A stretch of 38,429 bases of DNA from contig WGCP01000432.1 of the NCBI GenBank assembly GCA_015493715.1, forward strand, positions 1-38,429, given 5' to 3'. The translations under genes were made by a program, and so were the position numbers. This document shows, piece after piece, positions 33,929 to 38,429 of the stretch. The stretch comes from Desulfobulbaceae bacterium. Its GTDB lineage: Bacteria; Desulfobacterota; Desulfobulbia; Desulfobulbales; Desulfobulbaceae. The notes beneath the pieces were generated by a model, which had not been told where the DNA came from, searched no databases, and saw only the letters and a list, made by a program, of their open reading frames with translations. How positions within the stretch are numbered: the first letter of the stretch is position 1; each line of letters opens with the position of its first letter.

Positions 33929-34756
33929 TCAATTATTCATGCCGGTGATCGCCGGTATGAATATGGGCCAGGAAAATTTTGATAAAACAGTCATGTTTAT
34001 ATTTGAATAATCCTGTCCTCCGGCCAGAATCGTGGCATCGTCCGATTTTTTTTGAGTACCGGAATTTGAATAATAACCTCTGTCGACATAATCTGTTCCA
34101 TAATAACTGTAAAAAAAAGTGAACCGAAGTACGGTGTCATTGGGTAAAGTGAGATGGTATGATGATGAGGTTTGTCCTTCCGGGAGAAAACAACTGACAC
34201 GCGTAGTGCCGCAGATATGGTCAATATTTTCAGCATTGACATAGAAACCTATTCCTCCTGCAGGGGATTTTCTACCTGACGGAAGAGAAACATTTCCGGA
34301 AATCGTCTTTCCTGAAAGCAATGTAAGGTCGACACCGGATTGAGTCTGCCCTCCGGGCAGACCGGCAGCCTTGGAATATTTCCAGGTAGTACCTGAAGAT
34401 GAATAGTATCCATGTTGAACAAAATTTTGACCCCAGTCGTAATAAGATACTACCCAGGATGAGGTTTGATTATTTGGCAGCGTAGCCGAGTATTGTTGCG
34501 AAGACTGTCCTTCGAGAATAGTAACGGGAGACAATACCTTATCATTATGGCCGGTTTGATCTGTCAGAAATATATTACAGCGAATTCCTCCTGCCGGAGC
34601 TGTTTGGGTTCCCGGGAGGTATACCGTTCCTGTAATTTGTGCTGCGAAAAGTAGATCTGCCATATATCCGAAGAGAATGGCCTGGATGCAACAGAAGAGA
34701 GAAAAATGCCACAGTATTGATTGGTGCTGATATCTTGTACGATCAGTTGAAATCAT
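33929..34756 (-). CDS. Exported beta-sandwich repeat protein with WPMFLPAI-type C-terminus
   Basis: A 275-residue secreted protein. GGAGGT six bases before the ATG supports the start. An N-terminal hydrophobic stretch (FSLFCCIQAILFGYMADLLFAA) reads as a signal sequence. The rest is two related ~105-residue units, one starting ITGTVYLPGTQTAPAGGI and the next ISGNVSLPSGRKSPAGGI, each ending in a GGQ...L(T/N)xxLL or similar, with shared LPN..., DYV/NFV...GYYSSSGT patterns; this suggests carboxypeptidase-regulatory-like beta-sandwiches. The C-terminus reads FSWPIFIPAITG, the motif shared with the three genes to its right. Function unknown; probably cell surface. Confidence 0.78.
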   Translation of the reverse strand: MISTDRTRYQHQSILWHFSLFCCIQAILFGYMADLLFAAQITGTVYLPGTQTAPAGGIRCNIFLTDQTGHNDKVLSPVTILEGQSSQQYSATLPNNQTSSWVVSYYDWGQNFVQHGYYSSSGTTWKYSKAAGLPGGQTQSGVDLTLLSGKTISGNVSLPSGRKSPAGGIGFYVNAENIDHICGTTRVSCFLPEGQTSSSYHLTLPNDTVLRFTFFYSYYGTDYVDRGYYSNSGTQKKSDDATILAGGQDYSNINMTVLSKFSWPIFIPAITGMNN

Positions 34757-34819
34757 TTATTGACCTCCATAGAATGAATTTTGTACAAAAAAATATACGA
34801 TGTTGACAAAAAGACCGAA

Positions 34820-35854
34820 TCAAAATTTTGGATGTCTCAGGATGATATAGGGATTGAGTCGTTGGTGAACAATCGCCGGCAGGAACATGGGCCAGGAAAA
34901 ACACGATTGCGAGTCCTGAGTTGTCTGCCAGTGAGAATAGCCCGAGCTTTTTTGGACGATGAAAGCCTCAAGGGGTGGGTTCGCCTCTGTGATCAGCCTG
35001 TTATGGTCCAATCTGAGGCCTATATTGTTCCATAGATTTACCAGGTTGGCAAGGGATCCAGGAACCCTTCCGCATAGACGGTTATTATCGAGAAGGAGCC
35101 GTTGCATCTGCGTCAGGCTACACAGTGATGAAGGGATTCTCCCGCTAAAATAATTATTGTAGAGGAAAAGCCTTTGCAGATGAATCAGGGCGCTCAGGGA
35201 GGAGGGAATGGTTCCGCTGAGACAATTGCTATCGAGGTCGAGCGCCTGTAAATTTATTAGATTGCCGATGGAGGAGGGGACAGAGCCTGAAAGATTGTTG
35301 CCACCGAGGAAGAGGTTGTTTAGTTGAGCTAGATTGCCGATGGAGGCGGGGATGTTACCAGAGAGATGGTTTGTGTAGAGATCGAGTGTTTGCAAATTTA
35401 TCAGGTTGCCGATTGAGGAGGGAATGGTTCCGGTAAGATTATTGCTGTCGAGGTCGAGTAATTGCAGATTTGTTTGATTACTTATGCCGTGAGGGATGAC
35501 CCCTGCGAGATGGTTATAATCAAGATCAAGGACTTGCAATAGTATCAGATTACCAATGGTGGAAGGAATGGTTCCGGTGAGATTGTTATCGTGGAGATCG
35601 AGCTTGGTTACATGACCATTTGTGCTGTTACAAGAAATACCATACCAGTGGTTGTCACACGGATCAGGTCTGTTGGGATTATTCCAACCATCATTATGGG
35701 TCCAATTTGTTCCGTCAGTCGCATTGTACAGATCGACCAGTGCTTTTTTTTCCGCAGCAGGTACCGTTGCCTGGGCTGTTTTTGTTATTGGTCCGGAACC
35801 CAGCAATGGGAAAAGGGCAATGGCAATGAGAAAAAATCGGTGGAGTGTGCGCAT
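34820..35854 (-). CDS. Exported plant-type leucine-rich-repeat protein (LRR-1)
   Basis: A 344-residue secreted LRR protein. The start at 35854 (MRTLHRFFLIAIALFPLLGSG, a signal peptide) is set by TAGAGGA; the track start is 22 codons too early. An LRR N-terminal cap (ALVDLYNATDGTNWTHNDGW ... DPCDNHWYGISC) is followed by about nine 24-residue repeats of the plant-specific type LxxLxLxxNxLxGxIPxxIGNL, then a C-terminal cap and the tail CFSWPMFLPAI with a further LNPYIILRHPKF. LRR surfaces usually bind protein or glycan partners. It is paralogous to the next gene. The long repeat array makes domestic shuffling likely. Confidence 0.9.
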   Translation of the reverse strand: MRTLHRFFLIAIALFPLLGSGPITKTAQATVPAAEKKALVDLYNATDGTNWTHNDGWNNPNRPDPCDNHWYGISCNSTNGHVTKLDLHDNNLTGTIPSTIGNLILLQVLDLDYNHLAGVIPHGISNQTNLQLLDLDSNNLTGTIPSSIGNLINLQTLDLYTNHLSGNIPASIGNLAQLNNLFLGGNNLSGSVPSSIGNLINLQALDLDSNCLSGTIPSSLSALIHLQRLFLYNNYFSGRIPSSLCSLTQMQRLLLDNNRLCGRVPGSLANLVNLWNNIGLRLDHNRLITEANPPLEAFIVQKSSGYSHWQTTQDSQSCFSWPMFLPAIVHQRLNPYIILRHPKF

Positions 35855-36152
35855 ATTGATATCCTCTACTTGAGTATGATTTTTCTTCGGAATCCACCCA
35901 TCCTGTTGTCTTACTTCCACTTGATTTCCCCTTGAGGCATTTGCTCTGCCGGGGTAAATTCATTCGCCAATTCTTGCCTAATGATTGCTACAACCTGGCA
36001 GGCGATTCAAATTCTCCTACTGGATAGAGTTTACGAGAAGAAATCAGTTATTTTTTATTGGCCTACTCCGCCTGGGAACGTCCAAGCGTAGAATTCAAGA
36101 TTTCCTTTTTCGTATGTGACCATCTTTCATTTTTTATCGTTATCCCTAATTA

Positions 36153-36860
36153 TTATGGATGGGTTATCGCCGGCAGGAACATGGGCCAGGAAAAACACGA
36201 TTGCGAGTCCTGAGTGGTTGACCAGTCACCAAAGGCTGAGCTTTTTTGATCGATGAAGGCGGCAAGGGTTGAGTCTACCTGAGTAATCAACCTGTTATGG
36301 TCCAGATTAAGGCCGTCATTATCATCCAAATGTATCAGGTTTGTAAGGGTCGCCGGTACTCTGCCGCAAAGTTGGTTGGTGCGAAGATGAATTATTTCCA
36401 ATTGTGTCAGATTGCCCATAAAAGAAGGAACAGGACCGATTAAATGATTCCTGCTTAATCTAATATCCTGTAGTTGTAACAGGTTTGCAAAAGATGCGGG
36501 GATGGGACCGGAGAGATTGTTGCTGGAAAGAAAGAGGAGTTGCAATTGCCGTAAATTACCAAGAGATGCAGGAATGATTCCGGTGAGATTGTTACTGCGC
36601 AACTCGATCCTGATTACATGGTCATTTGCACTGGTGCAGGTTACACCATACCATGAGCTTTCACATGGGTCTGTGCTGCCATAATTTTTCCAACCATCAT
36701 TGTTGGTCCAATGTGCCCCGTCAGTCGCATTGTACAGATCGACCAGGGCTATTTTTTCCGCAGCAGGAACCGTTGCCTGGGCGCTTTTTGTTATCGATCC
36801 GGAACCCAGCAATGGGAAAAGGGCAAGGACAATAAAAAAAAATCGGTGGAGTGTGCGCAT
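36153..36860 (-). CDS. Exported plant-type leucine-rich-repeat protein (LRR-2)
   Basis: A 235-residue paralogue of LRR-1. Signal peptide MRTLHRFFFIVLALFPLLGSG and cap (ALVDLYNATDGAHWTNNDGW ... DPCESSWYGVTC) are nearly identical to LRR-1, but only about five LRR units remain. The strong ribosome binding site AAGGAGG supports the start. It ends CFSWPMFLPAITHP. Its 3' end shares about 50 identical bases with LRR-1. The difference in repeat number indicates gain or loss of LRR units after duplication. Confidence 0.9.
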   Translation of the reverse strand: MRTLHRFFFIVLALFPLLGSGSITKSAQATVPAAEKIALVDLYNATDGAHWTNNDGWKNYGSTDPCESSWYGVTCTSANDHVIRIELRSNNLTGIIPASLGNLRQLQLLFLSSNNLSGPIPASFANLLQLQDIRLSRNHLIGPVPSFMGNLTQLEIIHLRTNQLCGRVPATLTNLIHLDDNDGLNLDHNRLITQVDSTLAAFIDQKSSAFGDWSTTQDSQSCFSWPMFLPAITHP

Positions 36861-37080
36861 GTTAAACCTCCTTGTGTTGCGTATGGATTCTGACCGGGAT
36901 TATTCCGGGTTGTTATTGCATTTCGTGCCGACACTGTTGGTATAGATGCTGCTGCCGGGCAGGATTTCAAGGGTTCCGGTACCCTCCCCCAGCCCGCAGC
37001 CTTACTGGAAAAGGTCTTTCCCTTGACCCCGTCAGCATCCTTGACTTGTCTGACTTGTGCTTCCATTTTGAAATATATCA

Positions 37081-38429
37081 TCAGAAACGGGGAGTTGTCG
37101 GAATGGTGTAGGGATTAAGATGCGGACGGACAATCGCCGGCAGGAACATGGGCCAGGGGAAGGGTTTGTACTCATCGGCTCCGATGTCACAGCCAACGAG
37201 TGTCCAGTCGCCTGGTCTTTTGTCTCCATCAATGTCATCTACAGGGGCAATTCTATCATAATAGTAATGTCCCCAAATATTAATCCATTCACCGCATAGC
37301 CCGGCGTCAATGGCCGGTGACCCTTTCTGCAGGTGATAGGTGGAATTGAGTTGTGGATCTCCGTGAATCTCGTTGGTGGAGCTATCGCTTATGTGTCCTA
37401 TTGTTTGTTTGCCTCCAAGAATGCAGTAGTCCGCTGTAAAGGTGAGGGTAGCTCTATCGCTTTGCTGAAAATATAGTTCCTCGTATTGTGCGATGCCGTG
37501 GTTGCCGTAGAGGATGGTATTGTTGAAAGTAAGCATAAGATGAGACGTACCGGATGCGAATGCCGAAAATCCATATCCACTCCTGCTGCTACTGAGATTA
37601 TCAGTGATGGTGTTGTTTGTGGATGTCAGGGAAATATGGCTGGTGTCTTGGGCTCCAATCTCAAAAGGACTTTCGTCTCCCATTTGGTTGTCGGCAAGAA
37701 TTGTATTACTGAGAAAGGCATTTATTGTGCCGCTTGCAAAACTATAGACCGCCAAGGTAGACCGATTATTTTGGTGGGCCGTGCCATTCTGGATTATGGA
37801 GACATGGTCCATGTGGAGCGTATTCTCTCCATCGGCTGCGCCGATATACATAGTGTAATCTTTGCTCCTGTTGTGATTGATAGTTGCATGGTTGATAACC
37901 GTGGAGATTTTTCCGTTGCTGACAGCATAGGTAACTATTGCATAATCCGGGAATCCGGTTATCCGGATATGATCCATCGTGAGGTTTGATTCACCTCCCG
38001 AGCCGGCATTAATGTCCACCGCAGTTGTTATGTCACCTAAAGATAATTTTTTCAGGGTTAAGCATTTGATTGTCAGGTCGGCCCGTTGACTATTGTCCAG
38101 ATTGTATATCCAAAAGAGCTCATCACTATTCTCTCTGTACCCTGCAATAATTGTCGTCCCGGCCGGGTTGCAGATCTGTTGCGAGAAAGCATTGTTCCAG
38201 CCCCCAACAAAGGTGACATTCTGTCCGGCCTTAATCTCCATATCTCCTTCCGTGTAGGCGCCACGGGCAATATTGATAAAAGATACGGTATTACGGGGCA
38301 CATTTTTTAAAGCTGTTTTTATACTGCGGCAGGGGGTAGTCGAATCCGTACAGGTGTTGTTGGTATTGACGCCGCCGGAACTGACGTAATAATTTATGGG
38401 AACATAGGCCAATCCTGTCTGTTGCAAGA
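37081..38429 (-). CDS. Beta-helix surface protein, choice-of-anchor Q type, 5' end outside window
   Basis: At least 449 codons, open to the window edge, so the N-terminus and any signal peptide are outside. The visible part starts as YYVSSGGVNTNNTCTDSTTP with SIKTALKNV, the usual start of parallel beta-helix surface proteins, and continues with Asn/Thr/Ile-rich coils (ITGFPDYAIVTYAVSNG, NTILADNQMGDES, NNTILYGNHG). The C-terminal segment KGSPAIDAGLCGEW ... IDGDKRPGDW ... DIGADEY fits the choice-of-anchor Q domain. It ends FPWPMFLPAIVRPHLNPYTI, the shared tail motif. Substrate or partner unknown; the track's TTG start is only a frame edge. Confidence 0.85.
   Translation of the reverse strand, partial: LQQTGLAYVPINYYVSSGGVNTNNTCTDSTTPCRSIKTALKNVPRNTVSFINIARGAYTEGDMEIKAGQNVTFVGGWNNAFSQQICNPAGTTIIAGYRENSDELFWIYNLDNSQRADLTIKCLTLKKLSLGDITTAVDINAGSGGESNLTMDHIRITGFPDYAIVTYAVSNGKISTVINHATINHNRSKDYTMYIGAADGENTLHMDHVSIIQNGTAHQNNRSTLAVYSFASGTINAFLSNTILADNQMGDESPFEIGAQDTSHISLTSTNNTITDNLSSSRSGYGFSAFASGTSHLMLTFNNTILYGNHGIAQYEELYFQQSDRATLTFTADYCILGGKQTIGHISDSSTNEIHGDPQLNSTYHLQKGSPAIDAGLCGEWINIWGHYYYDRIAPVDDIDGDKRPGDWTLVGCDIGADEYKPFPWPMFLPAIVRPHLNPYTIPTTPRF

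Noticed and set aside
36861-37080. Possible remnant gene (track ORF 36791-37081) between LRR-2 and the beta-helix gene.
   Set aside because: The frame overlaps the LRR-2 start and shows no recognised domain or start signal; it could be decayed sequence but I cannot support that.
1-38429. Search for tRNA genes, rRNA, CRISPR arrays, integrases and transposases.
   Set aside because: No convincing match was seen by eye; the repeat elements present are hairpin-type and no adjacent transposase is found.

Overview
The window reads as a chromosomal segment of a Gram-negative anaerobe, most likely a sulfur-metabolising member of the Desulfobacterota (Desulfobulbales-like). This is an inference from gene content: a large TusA/Hdr/DsrE sulfur and electron-transfer operon with QmoA/QmoB-like flavoproteins, a DUF3373-type outer-membrane porin, and housekeeping proteins of matching style. 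No rRNA, tRNA, CRISPR array, integrase or transposase was found.

Layout. (1) 1-7.5 kb is housekeeping: aspS (cut by the left edge) and hisS leftward, then a nitronate monooxygenase-type flavoprotein, pcnB and an EEP-family phosphohydrolase rightward, then pgeF leftward. (2) 7.5-16.5 kb is leftward: a DUF3373 porin with a clear terminator, the clpS-clpA pair, and holA behind an 842-residue exported protein built on seven ~32-residue helical repeats. (3) 16.8-19.3 kb is a rightward operon: an EamA transporter, DUF2905, and an RluA-type pseudouridine synthase whose N-terminal accessory domain is a separate ATGA-overlapped gene. (4) 19.6-25.8 kb is leftward: a small unknown gene, a tandem pair of MutS-like ATPases overlapping by ATGA, and glgX. 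(5) 26.2-32.9 kb is the most distinctive part: a promoter- and terminator-bounded rightward operon tusA - mvhD-like - hdrA1 - hdrA2 - winged helix - hdrC - hdrB-like - dsrE. The two HdrA proteins look complementary, as in Qmo, and HdrB and MvhD have lost some metal ligands. (6) 32.9-38.4 kb is an accessory surface-protein island, leftward: a CARDB remnant, a beta-sandwich repeat protein, two plant-type LRR proteins and a beta-helix protein (cut by the right edge). The last four share a C-terminal motif of the form F-x-W-P-M-F-L-P-A-I.

Long inverted-repeat elements (about 75-200 bp, several unrelated sequences) sit in intergenic gaps. One family is present twice, at 6.5 and 19.4 kb, each time between convergent genes and with compensatory base changes between the copies.

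How the genes may work together: TusA and DsrE are known persulfide carriers, so the operon at 26-33 kb probably couples a protein-bound sulfane-sulfur or disulfide reaction at HdrBC to flavin-based electron transfer through HdrA1/HdrA2 and the MvhD-like subunit. The tandem MutS-like proteins probably form a heterodimer. The surface proteins may be exported or anchored through their shared C-terminal tag. All three statements are inferences from sequence and context.
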